From positions 1,497,501 to 1,561,500 of the forward strand of contig VWND01000007.1 in assembly GCA_009599575.1 (NCBI GenBank): a stretch of 64,000 nt of DNA, in the 5' to 3' direction. Below the pieces are notes generated by a model that was not told the DNA's origin, made no database searches, and was given only the letters and a program-made list of their open reading frames with translations. Each line of letters begins with the position of its first letter. Positions within the stretch are counted from its first letter, which is position 1. The position numbers were made by a program, and so were the translations under genes. Below, in pieces: positions 1 through 12,685 of the stretch. The stretch comes from Blumeriella jaapii. Its lineage: Eukaryota; Ascomycota; Leotiomycetes; Helotiales; Drepanopezizaceae.

Positions 1-2086
1 CACCTCCTAGAAAGTTTGCTACACGGAGTTCTTTGAGTTCTACACGCAGTCGAAACAGCAACGGACAGGTCAAGGCCAGTAGCTACAAGCGCGGAGTGAG
101 CTTTACTCGAATCCACAAGCGTGTAAGCGATGCCCGGAGAAATAGCTCAGCATCCAACCTTTCCACTGAGCTTAATGGTCGGCACAGTAATCATACCGAA
201 GTAACTGACGATGGGGGCGAATTCCTCCGTCCTGTTAACAATAACACGCCTGCTTCGACAAGATATATCCGATCAAGAAAAGCCGAGTCTATGGCTTTAC
301 AGCCTCCTTGTCCAGCCATAAAGCCAGGTAGGACAAGCCAGATATTTATTGAGGACGTGCGACAACATAGCAGTAGCTTGGCTAAGGATTGTGACGAGGC
401 TTTCAACGGTGGTCCAATGGCATCCGGCAATGCTTATCAGAAAGCCAGGATTTCTTCCTTGGACTCTCGCCCATTACCTCCTCCTCCAGCTCGCACGACT
501 TCTGTGAAGAATGAGCTTCTCGAAGCGCGAAAGCAGGCCGAGCTGCGGAAGCAATGTGGGGGTGACGACTCGCCTAGATACTTGGATCGTGTGGTAAACC
601 ATATTGACAGACTCATTCAACCACTTTCGACTACTTCGACTCCTGATCGCCGCGTTACCTCTGATCCTTTGGATACTCGATATACAAGTCGAGGTCTACC
701 TTCTATCCACGAATCGCGCGGTGAATATACCTCGCCTCGTACTGCAAGAGGCAAGAAAGCTTTGCTGGAAAGCCAGCGTAGGATCGAGGCTAGAGAAGGT
801 CGTGTTACATCTGCTCCTGAGCCATGGAACATGAAGCATCGCCGTCATCCAGATGAGAGGCTTGCTCAATCTGTCGCTCTTGTCAAGGATAGCATCAGAG
901 TTGTCCAGCCTTCGTCACCACTGGCAGGTCTGAGCCCTGTACGACCTCCAGCACCTCTGACAATCCGAAAGAAGAGCTCTCAAGGCGGACCTACTCCGAT
1001 CAAAGCCGTGGGACCTGCCTCTAGTAATCCAGGATTTGGGACAGGAGAAGTTTCCCTCGCCAATAGGCATCCACCAGTGAAGCCCGACCTTCGACAGCAA
1101 TATGGGTCAGCTGGTAGGCCCGAAAACCCCTATGAGCTACCCCCTATCCGCGAATCCAAGCATGATGATGAGCAGCATGATGCCGCTACCAGCTCATCTG
1201 TTAGAAAGATGTCTGGCTGGTTCAAGCGTAATTCCAAGACCGAGGGCGAGGATCAGAGACTGTCAATCGCCAGCTCTAACGCTTCAAAGTCTGCAAACAA
1301 TGATGTTTCTGATCCATATGATCGGCCTAGCAATCCCCAGCCTCCATCGCCATCTCTGGAGCCACCTAAGAAGAAGGCATTCAATCTGGGACGGATTTTC
1401 AAGAAGAAATCGAAGCCGGACATGTCCATCACAAGTGAGTGCAAGTATCCCCTGTCACATGCTCCAACTATTATGCTCCAACTAACATCCTCTCAGTTAA
1501 CGACATCTTTGATGAATCGGCCAGTGTTCAAGATTCTATCATGGACGCCCGTCACCAGGGTATCAACGGATGGGACAATGGTGGAGACGCCAGAACTAGA
1601 CGAGTAGCGCCGCAGCAGAGCTGGCTAGCTAAGCTATTCCACGTCAAGCCTGCCTTACAATTCCTGTGCTTCTCGGTTTCTCAGAAGCGTGCTCGGCGCG
1701 AGATCACGACATTGCTGCGAGACTGGAAGCGGTACGGCATTGAAGGTCTGCAGGTCGACAAGGAGCGCAACATCATCTTTGCTCGGGTCTCTGCCAACAA
1801 TTGTAATTCCTTCCCCCCTATGTTTTCATTCTTAATCCTTCGAAGCTAATCATATGCAGTCCTTGAGATGAAGAAAGTCGCTTTTGCGGGTGAAATCTTG
1901 ACCGTCATCGAGCATGGAAAGCGTCACCACCTCAGTATCGTCCGCTTCACGCAAGAGCAAGGCGCCGCCAGCACGTTCCACAAATTTGTCGAGACGTTGG
2001 AGTCGGTCATGCGTGTTCGCAATCTTCTCGTGGGTGATGAACACAAGAAGAGGATGATGATAAAGACGTTGAACGCTGCCACTTGA
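1..2086 (+). CDS. Gin4/Hsl1/Nim1-type protein kinase, C-terminal part (5' truncated by window edge)
   Basis: This is the C-terminal 654 residues or so of a fungal Nim1-related kinase (Gin4/Hsl1/Kcc4 family), which links septin organisation at the bud neck or septum to mitotic entry. The frame is open to the left edge, so the kinase domain should lie upstream. Exons read as <3..1434, 1497..1802 and 1860..2086; the introns are 62 and 57 nt with GTGAGT/CAG and GTAATT/CAG ends. The first 470 residues are a low-complexity, Ser/Pro/Arg-rich, basic linker. The last 115 residues, from WLAKLFHVKP through RARREITTLLRDWKRYGI to FHKFVETLESVM, match the fungal kinase-associated KA1 domain, which in these kinases binds membrane lipids. 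The family call rests on this C-terminal domain; which paralogue it is cannot be decided without the kinase domain. Confidence 0.82.
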
Positions 2087-3324
2087 CGTCCCGCTATCGG
2101 CTACCTCGACGGCTTGGATTTGGGTAACCACGTTTGACGACGTACGCTGTACCCTGCCCACTTCCGCTGCTCGATGGAGTGTCTGGCGTTGGATCTCCGG
2201 CTTTCTTGTTTATTCCAATTCTCATTGCTGCCTACTTGTGTAGCGGGCTGTCTTTGGTTCTGCCTACTGCATTGGATGGGCATCGCCTTCCCCCCAATCA
2301 TAATACTAATCATGATAATGTTTATTTTCTCTGTAGAGTAGCAAAAGGGTTAGGGGAGGGGGTCGAGGATAAGTTGTTTCCGAGGACGAAAGCAACTGCG
2401 GTTTTTGTGTAGAGTACCTATGGAGTCTTCTGGCTGGTTGGAAAGGGGATGTGGCTTCCAGCGTTCCGAAGAACATTGGAGTGTCAATGGAGGGGTTGTA
2501 ACGGAGAGCGAGGGAAGTGATTGTAAAAAGTATCGAGATAGCTCAGTAGAAAATTGCACGTCCAACCAGAAACGTAGCAACGCGAGGTATCGAGCAAGTG
2601 AGTTCCGGTGTCTGCCCACCCAACACAGCACTTTCTTTCGGCCCTGTTTACCGAGATAGCCATCCGGTTCTCTAGCTGCCTACCTTCTCTCACCTTGATA
2701 GTCTATCTTGTGAGGCTTGATTAAGCTCCGTTGAGCTTGCACTTACAGACAGGAGGCGAGCAGGGCAGAGCAGGGCAGAAATTAGCAGTAAACAAAGCGC
2801 GCAAACCACCAAGACGGATAAATTTCAAGAGCAGACTATAAAAGTGATCACAATGCAACCGTTCCGATAGGTATATACAGTACAGTACAGTACTAGCCAA
2901 CATATAAAGCACCAACCCCCAAACATCAAGCGAGCTCCCCCCCCACCCCTTTATCATTATCCATCCATTCTTTTTTCCCCATGTGATTGACGATTGCGCA
3001 CTTCCTCACGGACCGAATCGAACAATTCTCGAAGTCTTCGAAAAAGAATATATATATACCTATGTACATATTCAATAGTGGGCTGCCTCCCCACAATTGT
3101 TCTGCGGGCACTCGAAATCTCACTGTTATGTAAACCGGGCGAAAAAAAAAAACCCCCCGAACGTAAACCATCGAATTTGACAAGGGTCCACGTGACTGTG
3201 CAAAGCGGCGTCCGTGATGATGTCCTCGCATCGCATCGTTGAGAATGCCCTTTCCCTCCCTCTGGGGAGGAGGAAGAGACGCCGAGGCGCGGATACTGGA
3301 ATCTGGAATCTGGATTCTGGATTC

Positions 3325-3355
3325 TATGTATGTATGTATGTATGTATGTATGTAT
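3325..3355. repeat. (GTAT)n microsatellite
   Basis: About seven perfect copies of TATG. It lies just upstream of three GCACGTG/ACACGTG-like E-box words at about 3383-3410. No gene is nearby. Confidence 0.9.
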
Positions 3356-3840
3356 TCTGGTAGTTGAGTGTTGGGATACAGGGCACGTGTATGGCACGTG
3401 TTTGACACGTGATGCGGCTTACAAAGATTCGGAGCGAGGAAGACTACTCGTCCGTCTTAGTCAACCCCTCTTTGAGAATAACAGTTATCATCCGCTCTGC
3501 CGCCGGTACACACCTCTCTCTCTGTCTGTCTGTCTGTCTGACTGTCTGACCCAGGCGAAGCCATCCATGCATGAGTCGAGTAGTCCCCGTACGTACCTAC
3601 CTACCTATGTAACACACGAGGTCCTCCCACTACGCTATGGACAGTACAGTACAGTACAGTACAAAAAACCGCGAGGACGGTACTGTACTGTAACATAGCC
3701 GCCGACGGGGTCCTTCTTCCCCCGTGATGCGCAAAAGCAGAGATCGTCCGCGACTTTCTCGACCCAGCTGCGTGCGTGCGCGCGCGCTGACTGACACGGA
3801 GAGGTCGACGTCCAGCATCGCGGGTGACGAAGTAGCATGA

Positions 3841-3872
3841 AGGGAAGGGGAAGGGGAAGGGGAAGGGGAAGG
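3841..3872. repeat. (GGGGAA)n hexamer repeat
   Basis: Five near-perfect purine hexamers of AAGGGG, followed by GGAGGA units. All purines lie on the plus strand. Confidence 0.9.
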
Positions 3873-3936
3873 AGGAGGAAGATGGGCGCGGTCTGGATGT
3901 CGATGATGGTATGTACTGTGTTGTGCTGTGCTGTGT

Positions 3937-4032
3937 GGATGGATGGATGGATGGATGGATGGATGGATGGATGGATGGATGGATGGATGGATGATGGATG
4001 GATGGATGGATGGATGGATGGATGGATGGATG
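3937..4032. repeat. (GGAT)n microsatellite, 96 bp
   Basis: About 23 copies of GGAT with a single interruption (ATGATGG) near 3991-3995. It is immediately followed by a GAT trinucleotide array. The Met-Asp-Gly-Trp and His-Pro-Ser-Ile peptide repeats read from it are artefacts of the repeat. Confidence 0.95.
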
Positions 4033-4036
4033 TACG

Positions 4037-4037
<1 letters not shown>

Positions 4038-4070
<33 letters not shown>
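4038..4070. repeat. (GAT)11 trinucleotide repeat
   Basis: Eleven uninterrupted GAT triplets, separated from the preceding GGAT array by only five bases. Confidence 0.95.
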
Positions 4071-4071
<1 letters not shown>

Positions 4072-4331
4072 CGGTCGGATGGGCCCGAGCCTACCTATCA
4101 TCGTGTCTTGGGACAGGTGGTGGTGGTGCTTTTCTACGTACTGTACTGTACTGTACAGTGTACACATACATACATACTTACATACTTACTTACTTACCGA
4201 CTTACTGTACATGGCTCATGCTTCGGTATCATGCTTCTTCGTCTGGCACGGGTTAGGCGATGCAGCATGACTCGCTGGTACGTACGTCTTGTACTGTACC
4301 TCGTACATACACTTGTGCTGTAAGCACGCAT

Positions 4332-4380
4332 AGCAAGCATAACAAGCAAGCAAGCATAGCAAGCAAGCAAGCAAGCAAGC
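4332..4380. repeat. (CAAG)n / CATAG-CAAG repeat
   Basis: Tandem GCAA units with occasional CATA variants. They form part of the 3.3-4.8 kb cluster of unrelated microsatellites. Confidence 0.9.
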
Positions 4381-4662
4381 GTCAAGATCCAGATTCTGGA
4401 ACGCCAGAGAGGGCGTGGGACTCGGGAGACCTACCTACCTACTACAGCACAACACAAGGCCCGTACGATCCCGAGGCTAGAGACGAGAAGCGACAGTACA
4501 GTACCGGTTCTGCTACCAGTACCAGTCGGTCAGTACCATCTCGGTCGCGTTTCCGTCACTTGTTTGTTGTAGATTCAGACCGTGAGTGAGTGGGTTTGAG
4601 CTTCGGGAGCTGTCTTGTACAGCACTTACTTCTCGTACAGTACAGTACTGTACCGCACAAGC

Positions 4663-4688
4663 TCGTTCGTTCGTTCGTTCGTTCGTTC
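4663..4688. repeat. (GTTC)n microsatellite
   Basis: Six copies of CGTT, directly after a short TACAGTACAGTACTGTAC block. Confidence 0.9.
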
Positions 4689-4780
4689 CCAGCTAGGAGG
4701 ATGTTCCGGGAATGGAATGGTTTGGGCACATAGGTAGACTGGCGTGCGTGCGTGCGTGATCTTGCCGCGGGGAAAGGAAC

Positions 4781-4822
4781 AGAGCAGAGCAGAGCAGAGC
4801 AGAGCAGAGCATAGCAGAGCAG
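4781..4822. repeat. (AGAGC)n pentamer repeat
   Basis: About eight AGAGC units, one of them altered to ATAGC. The unit differs by one or two bases from the TACAG and AGTGC pentamers that recur across the window. Confidence 0.9.
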
Positions 4823-5280
4823 ACATGTGCGTGCGTGCGTGCGTGCATAGGTCCAGGACGACAAGTCTTCTTGGACATGCATATCTGCGTTGCGATGCGA
4901 GCTGTGATCTGGAGACCGCTTGTTTGTATGTATGTACACAAGTAGAGCGTGGGCCGTAGCCGGGACGTCGGCCATATGCAGAGCCGAAGAAAAACTTCGG
5001 CTTCTGCTTACAGTAGGTACATACCTTACCTAGTGAAGGTGTCGCGGGGAGGGAGGAGGCCCAGCGAGATCAAGCTCCGAGCCGGTTATTGGTTGTTGCT
5101 GCTCGTTCGTCTGGCACGGCCGTCGGGAAGGGAAGAGGAGGGAGGGATCTACATCAGGGTCGATCGTCTCCCTCGCGATGCGGAAGATAGGTAGGTGGGT
5201 GGGAAGGGCTGTGAGCTTGCTCGGTGGACTCGTTCTCTTCGTATGGTACTGTACAGACTTGGAGCAGGTCACTCTTGCGG

Positions 5281-5332
5281 GTCTTGCCTACCTAGGTGCT
5301 GTATGTAAATACCTAGGTAGGTAGGTAGGTAG
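5281..5332. repeat. CCTAGG palindromes with (GTAG)n
   Basis: Two CCTAGG palindromes (in CTACCTAGGTG and TACCTAGGTA), the second continuing into five GTAG units. The block could fold as an inverted repeat. Confidence 0.8.
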
Positions 5333-6621
5333 ATTCGAGACTAGCGAGGCTTACAGTAGGAGGGAGGCCATGATTTGACATCTTCTGGGGCTTCGACGCC
5401 TCCCGCTACCGCGACGGGGGGCCTAGATTGGTCTTGCTTCGTGGCTGGGTGGTCATGGGTTTCGCCGAGAGATGGGATTTCGTCGAGCGAGAGAGAAGAG
5501 AGAGTGTGTGGGAAAGAGGCTTTGGAATTGGGAATCGAAGATCTAGGAACGGATTCTTCGTGCTAAAGATGCGATACGTCGCAGGAGAAGGAGATCGATG
5601 CAGGCGGATGGGTCGTAGAAAGGGTGCCAGATGGACGGAGTGTGTCTGGGTAGTTGTCCAAGTACCGTATTCCTGCATGGCGGAAAGTCACGTCGCGGGC
5701 TGAGAGAGCCGGTGGATGAGTTGGTGCTGGCCATTTCTCTTCTTGCGGATGTGGAACGAGGCGTTAGAGGCTGCCATGTGGAAAGGAGATGGCTTGCTTG
5801 TCGCTCTTTTTGTCGGTACCAAAATTTCTTTTTCGTCACGGCACTTGAAGATGTCGGAATGAGATGTACACACCGAAAGCGCTGGAGAAGTGGTGGAAGT
5901 TGTCTCCGACAGAGAGATGGATGTGAGATGGTGTTTTGGATGTACAGTACCGCCAGAGCAGGAAGAGGGCTTGCCAAAGCATTCATTCCACTACAGAGCG
6001 CGATCATCGAGACGGGCAAGATGGGAGAGCACACTTACAGTATTCGCTGGGGAGTTTTGAAAGAACAGCCACCACACTCTCTTCCGTCTTTCTTCCTAGC
6101 ACGCTGAACGCTCTGCTGATTTCCTTTTCTCTTCTTCGATTCGCTCCTCTCCTCTTGCACACTTCCAAACACCATCCACACCATCCACACCCACCTACCC
6201 CAGACACCACCATCCCTCCACCCATCCATGCACCCCTCCCAGCCAGCGCCCCCCCCAGCAAGCCATCCATCCATCCATCTCTTTCCTCGCCCTCTGGCGC
6301 GGCTGGAAACCCACCGTCCGACAACCTGCCTTAGCCGATCGGTCACCCGGGCTGTGAGGAGGCACACACAGAGAGCAAGGCCATCCATCATTGGCCCAAC
6401 ACCGTCGTATCTCGAGGCGTCCGCAGGCCGAGAATCGAACGTAGTTGGCGCGTGTCGTCGTAGGAGGAAGGGGGGGGGAAGTTAACTTCTCTGGGACACG
6501 ACAGCATGGCGCATTTCATCCATGCAATCTAATCCACGCTCGCGATCCCCGTACCTACAGTAAGTACTCTGCTGGGATTTCTGGGGACGTCGAGTAGGTT
6601 TGTAGGTGATGGAGAGAGAGG

Positions 6622-6623
<2 letters not shown>

Positions 6624-6680
<57 letters not shown>
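6624..6680. repeat. (GT)28 dinucleotide repeat
   Basis: An uninterrupted TG run of about 57 bases, the longest dinucleotide array in the window. Confidence 0.95.
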
Positions 6681-6681
<1 letters not shown>

Positions 6682-9600
6682 TGATAGCTGCGGGTTTGAC
6701 GAAGTGGGAAGGGTGAAAATGATGATACTGTATGATAGTACTGTAACTGTAGTACAGTAAGTACACTTCAGTGCTGTAGGTGGGTATGTACTGTATGTCA
6801 AACGTTCTCGAGAGTACGTCTGAAACGGTGACAGGTCCAGCTTCCCTTCCACTCTCAGCCCACGCCGGTGTGAAGACCACAGGTTGACAAGAGCCTGGCG
6901 AGCTCTTGCGACGACACATGCATCGATATGAATTACTGACTTCCACGTTTCCACGGGGAGGATCCGTCACCTTATACATTCAACTCGGCAAACGACAGCC
7001 GCGAACACTCCTCTGCAACGTACAGTACAGTTTGTACAATACTGCCAAAGTGCAGCGCTCGCCCCAGAGCCAGCTTCGAGACAGCATGTACACAGGATCA
7101 ACACACCACGGGAAAGGGAACAGGCTCCAACGTCTTGGATCTCGCTTGAGAAGAGGACTTTTCCTGCCGATTCGGTAGAGGTGCTAAAGATAGCATCTCA
7201 CAGTCTGTCTGCGGTTCCCGCCGCCGGGACAGATGGAGAGGGGATCTCACGGAACTCTCAATCCAATCCAACCCCACCCTTCCCAGACCGAGACGAAGCA
7301 CACGTCTCGCCAAGGCGAGGAGCTGATTCTTCTTTTCACCTAACCGATTGATGGAATCGGACGGAGGAGGAGTCCCGGAGGAATAAGCAGAGCGAAGCAG
7401 AGCAGAGCAGAGCAGAACGAGCCGGCCCGGCTGATCTCCTCTGGCAGTCTCAGAGCTCAAACCCCCAAGGGCCTGATCGATGGTATGTGCTGTGCTGTAC
7501 CATCCTTCTACCGGTGCCTATTCTAGCCTAGCAGCACGAGCGCACTCGTCCAGCTCGAAAAAGACATCATTCACACACCGTGAGACAGATGTCAAAGAGT
7601 TGCCTTATACATATGTATGTACCTGCCGTGAATCAGTGCGACAGCTGTGGAGAAAGTGTTGGTATCGTGCACACCCGCACGCGGGCTGCGGGTGGACGTC
7701 GTGCAGCTGCTGCTACTGCTACTGTAGCTGCTGGCTCGCCCTATCCCATACAGAGAGCGGCGTCGCCGCCACGTATTGACTGGTCTGGAAACCCACGCAC
7801 GCTTGCATACGGAACAAAGAAAGATGAGACGAGATGGTTCCTCAAGATCCTGCAGCTTTCCGCTTGCTGGCTGGCAGGAGGTCGCGACTTTTCTGGCGTT
7901 CCGAGGAAAAGTCTCGTCGAGTAGAAGATGGGTGGTACATGTATACGGTCTGAGTGTAGCCGACCGAGAAGGTAAAAAGGTAGTGAGTGAGTGTTCTGGA
8001 TCCCACCCACAGAGTGTGTTTGTTCGAAGAGAGGCTATTCTGGGCCTTGAGCTTGTCCAACCAACAAGTAAATACTTACAGTAGCTTGAGGGCTGGATGT
8101 GCACTAGCAACTGCATTCGGCAACTCTTCCGAAGGGGGGAGGCCTGAAATCTTACTCATCTTGAATAAATTGATAACAATCCCGGCAAGTATAAGGGGGG
8201 GGAAAGGTCAGTGATAACACCAAGAAGTGATATCATTACCTTTTTCTTCCATCCTTCCTCCCGGCCCCAAGCTCAGCCAAGAAATAACTAAAAATGACTA
8301 GGCGGACGCCCCCCAAGATGCGGCTCTGTGGATGTCACCCCCAGAAACATGGAGGAAGGAATTCGTACGATTGATTCGCACAGAGGGGGAAATCATTTCC
8401 CAGAACGATGTTGCATTAGGACTTGCGATGCGAAGGGAAATCACGACTTCCACTCCCAACATGATTCCTTCTGTGCTCACGTCGTGCGCGCGCTGCGCAG
8501 CTTCAGAGGTAGTAAGGAGTGAAGAGTAGCCAGCTTTCCAGAAGTCTCACACATATCACCGCGCAGGTCTTCTAGAAGTGCCATTACCGATTGCATACCT
8601 AGGACGCACCAGGTCCTGGCGTGGTACGACGCCTTCCCGAAGGATTCCTACCTGCCTACCTGTGGCCCCTGGTGATAGGGAGTTGGTTGTGCAGGGGAGC
8701 TAGGATGGCCGTTGTGCGACCGAGAGCACGAGACGGGAGGGGGAGGGACGCCTCTCTTTCATACCGGATACCGTACATGTGTGTATCATCTTCCCGAAAC
8801 GCTGGGAATCAGAGGCGGCGGCGGGCGTTGAATTTGGCGCGATGTCAAGCCCAGCCGGTAGGTAGGAGAGAGTTGAGTGCAGCAGCCGAAGCCGGGATTC
8901 GCAGATTGTGGGAAGTTTGGACTGATCAGTCGTAGTCTCGATCTCCCACGAGGTCCTTAGGGATCTCGTCGAGTGTATAAGGTAACGATCAGGTAGGTAG
9001 GTATGTAGGTAGAGTAGAAGTCGAAAACAAATTGAAATTCATCTTTGGTAGTCGATCAAGGTATTGACAGCTTCGACCTCGACGTCAAAAGTGGTGCTTG
9101 CTTGCTTGGGCTTGACCAAATTCGCCGAAAGGCTTGCACACCTCCTGTACATACTATACTGTAGGAACCTACCTACAGTAACAGTACATGCCGTCAGTAT
9201 GTACATGCCACAGGCACATACCTTTCTCAATCTCACCTATGCATGCTGCATGAATCATCGCGACGGCGATCGCCCCCCCAAAAAGGAAGAAGAAAAAAAA
9301 GAAGAAAGACAAGCAAGACAGCAAAGAGCAAGGAGAGGTGGGATTGGAGAGAAGGACAGGATGGCCGACAGGACAGGGGTAGATGCAACAATTAAGGTAT
9401 GCTGACTGATCGCGGTCTTATCCCTTTCCTGCCTAGTGCGGGGGGGTGGGGGCTGAAAATTAGAGGAATATGGAGCGACCCGGAGTGGTGGAAGGTAAAT
9501 ATATCTATCCGAGACAGAGGGGCAAACACATGCATCTGTGCCGCACCACCCCCGGCAGGCCTGGACCGGGTCTGGCACGTACAGTACATACTGACTGTAC

Positions 9601-10893
9601 TGCAGTACAGTGTCAGTCGACCCGCAGATGCAAGAACCCCGGCGCGAATGAGGATGGGAGGTCCCTCCGATGGATAGCATGATACGGTTCGGACAGCCAG
9701 ACGATAAGGCGAAACGCGCGGAACCTCAAAATACCTGGGAGGACATTGCGAATTGCATCAACGAATGAAGGGAAGCTGGGTGGGAGCTGGGACCATTTGC
9801 TGATTGGCGGACGAAAGGAATAGGCTCGCTCGGTATGGACTAGCTCAGTCTGACAAGATTGGGATCACTACTTGGTTCTTGCTTGCTACCTCTCTGCCCA
9901 TACACATGTATGATCCCACTCGATTTGAGTCGTCGAGTTGTCTTATCTCGCTCTCTGTCTGTCTGTCGGTCTGTCTCTAGGTAAGATCTTCCTTCGGTGA
10001 GGAGTGAGTGGGTTTGTCTCGAGGTACGATCTACCCTCGGCGAGTGAGTGAGCGAGTGAGTGTGAGTGATGTTCTGAAACTTGACCTCACTCTATTGATT
10101 CATCTACCAATGGCATCGGACCAGAGTCGGAATCTGCGATGGCCATCTTGCACTTTCGCTACAGGGGGGTCGTTCGTATGTTTACCCAGGAAGAGGAAGG
10201 AAACGAACCCGGCCCTCAGACCTGGACCCCCATCTACGGTACTGTGCTGTACCGTACGATAGAGAGATAGATGCACGGGGCAGGAGGAAAGCGGCGCTAT
10301 TTGAACCTTCAGACCGTTGAGCGTGAGCGGTGGACTTCCAGTACAGTACTGTAGCAAAGCTGACATCAGGATTCGCATTCGGCTCGCCCGCCTGATCGAA
10401 CGTCTGTGGGGCCGCGTAAGGCTGGCTGTCGGTTTATCTAGCCGGCGCGTCGGGTCTCTGTTCACGTAAAAGATGTAAAAGAGACCACCTTACCTAGGGA
10501 GGTATTTACCCTCGCAGACTTAACCCCATCGGCCAGTCCTCCTCTCTGCCCAGGAGAATGATCCACCCACGGATGAGATGGAGTGCTGGTCAGCACGGCG
10601 ACTAGTTCCCCAACCCACGCCAATCACATTGCTGATGCGACCGACCAACCCCCCAGCCTGCATTGAATCTATCTGCATCTGCATCTGCGTTGCATGCATG
10701 CATCGCTGGCTGGCCCATGCGCGCTCTTCTCTCTTGCGCTGCGTGCTGTGTGACGGAGGAAGTGTCATAGGTTTTCTTCCGGTCTGGCTTCTCGCGTTGC
10801 GTTGCCGCGAGCCTGATGTGTGCAGCGTTCGCTAACGGGAATAGGTAGAAGGTAGTTGTATGTTTTTTGGCACTAAAATCCAGTTGGAAATCG

Positions 10894-10957
10894 AGAAGAA
10901 GAAGATGAAGTAGTAGAAGAAGAAGAAGAAGAACAAGAAGAAGAAAAAGAAGAAGAT
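10894..10957. repeat. (GAA)n purine-rich repeat
   Basis: GAA/AAG triplets with interruptions, continuing less regularly to about 11020. The whole 130-base tract is nearly pure purine on the plus strand. Confidence 0.9.
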
Positions 10958-12032
10958 GATAATGAAAAATAAGAAGCGCAAGAAAAAAGACCCGACCAGA
11001 AGAAAAAAAAAGTAAAAAGACGAACCTGGTAGAGTGCTTGGTGAAGACGGCTTGCGGGGAATAAGCAACGACAAGAGATGCAGTAAAGCTTGCAGCTCGC
11101 AGGTAGTGGATAAATTAAGCAAAGCGACGAGATGATGCGACATCCTGGTTCGAACGTCGGGAACTGCATCTCTTCCTGTCATCGACCTGGGATCTGAGGT
11201 CTCACGAAGGTGAACCCGGAAGTGGGAGAGTTGCGGACAATGCAAAGTATGGATCGGGATTTTGACCCCTTTCTCTTGCATGTCTCCGAGAGGATGGGAG
11301 CCTCTTCGACCTGTGGTGTCCGAGACGGATGGAGAGGAGACGGAGAGATACCGTCCGGTACACTGTACTGTACCGTAGATGACTCGGGTCGCTGAGGGTT
11401 GATCGTGGTTTGTTGTGTGTTGTTCGTTGTTCGTTGTTCGTTGTTCCTCGTACAGGACTCGTGCAGCACAGTGCAGTCAGTATGTACGATGATTTGGATT
11501 TATTCTCCAGAGACGAAGTCGCAGTCGGAGAGTCGGCGTCTTCCGAGAAGCACGTGCCGGTCCAGGCCGCGGGGCCAGAGCCGAGCCCCGGTGAGCGGAG
11601 AAAAGAAGAGGGAAGAAAAAAAGGGAAAAAGGGAAAAAAAAGAAAGAAGTTTTTTTTCTAAATAATGGCAAAAGCCTAAACAGAGGCTGCTCGCTATTGG
11701 GCCAATCAGCGACGGCGGATGGCCCGCCCAGCTTTTCCCTCGTCCCCGTCCCGCGTGTCTCGAAGCTTGTCTGTCACATTTCGGCTCTTCCAAATGCCTC
11801 AGTCCTGTGCTTGCACCACCTACAGGACTCCGGACAGGCTCAGCCAGGACCTTAGCTCCCCGATGGGCGTCCTAGCCCGGCTGGCTCCTCGATCCCGGGT
11901 CTGCCCCCCTCTCTGCCATGCACACAGCACTGTACGGTAGTCGTACTGTGTTTACAGTACCACTATGTACGGTACAGATGTACAGGACAGCACTGTACAG
12001 TACATACGGTCAAGAGGTCCAGTGCGGCGCCT

Positions 12033-12059
12033 GTGGCCGTGGCCGTGGCCGTGGCCGTG
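12033..12059. repeat. (GGCCGT)n hexamer repeat
   Basis: Four GGCCGT units, about 630 bp upstream of the FlbC-like start codon. They follow a dense patch of TACAG/CTGTA words at 11930-12010. Confidence 0.85.
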
Positions 12060-12685
12060 CCCGCTGGTCGGCTCAGTGTCGCCAGCTCACATGGCGGATC
12101 GAGCTCGACTGGACTTGGCACCGCCGCGCAGCTTCCAGGACCGACTTAACCTTGAGCGGGATTAGCTTCGCTTGGCGCCCCACTAGCCGAGCCTCGGTGA
12201 CCGGTAGCCCTCGGGCCCCGACCCTGGATCCCTGACCCTTGACCCTTGCAGCACTTGCCAGTCCCTAGTGCATCTCTTAGTCACCCTCCTAGCGCCGTCG
12301 GTCCCAGTCGGGCCCAGTCGGTCCCAGTCCGTCTCGCGGCCACGCTTTCCCGCTGTCCCGCTGGGAATCAACAAGCTGCCCGCCAGGTGCACGAGGCGCT
12401 CACAGACCACTCGTCGAGGGTCCCCATCTCCAGGTAAGCTACATAAATCGCCAGCGCCTCCCCGGCCGCCATCCAGGTGATCGACGCTCCACATTCTCCG
12501 ACTAGAGCAGCCTGGACGACGACCAGGACGACACCACACCACGCAGCGGGACCTGTTGAACCGGAACGCGGCGACGACGACGACGTTGACGACGACGTCA
12601 ACAACACCAACACCAACCCCAATATCAACCACAACACCACCATCACCAACCCCATCCCCATCCCCATCCTCTCCACGGCTCTTAC

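Larger units (their letters stand above)
2087..12685. other. 10.6 kb gene-free region rich in simple repeats
   Basis: No reading frame here resembles a known protein, and the long ones run through microsatellites. The first 600 bases are ordinary 3' flank of the kinase gene. From about 2.88 kb onwards there are tetranucleotide, pentanucleotide and dinucleotide arrays, many copies of TACAG/CTGTA repeats, and palindromic CCTAGG clusters such as 5281-5332. The stretch lies upstream of the FlbC-like gene, so part of it is probably that gene's promoter and 5' leader. A C- and A-rich run at about 12598-12666 directly precedes its first ATG. Confidence 0.7.

Noticed and set aside
3601..4323. Overlapping open frames encoding poly-His, poly-Asp and MDGW or HPSI repeats
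   Set aside because: They come entirely from the GGAT and GAT microsatellites, which lack stops in several frames on both strands.
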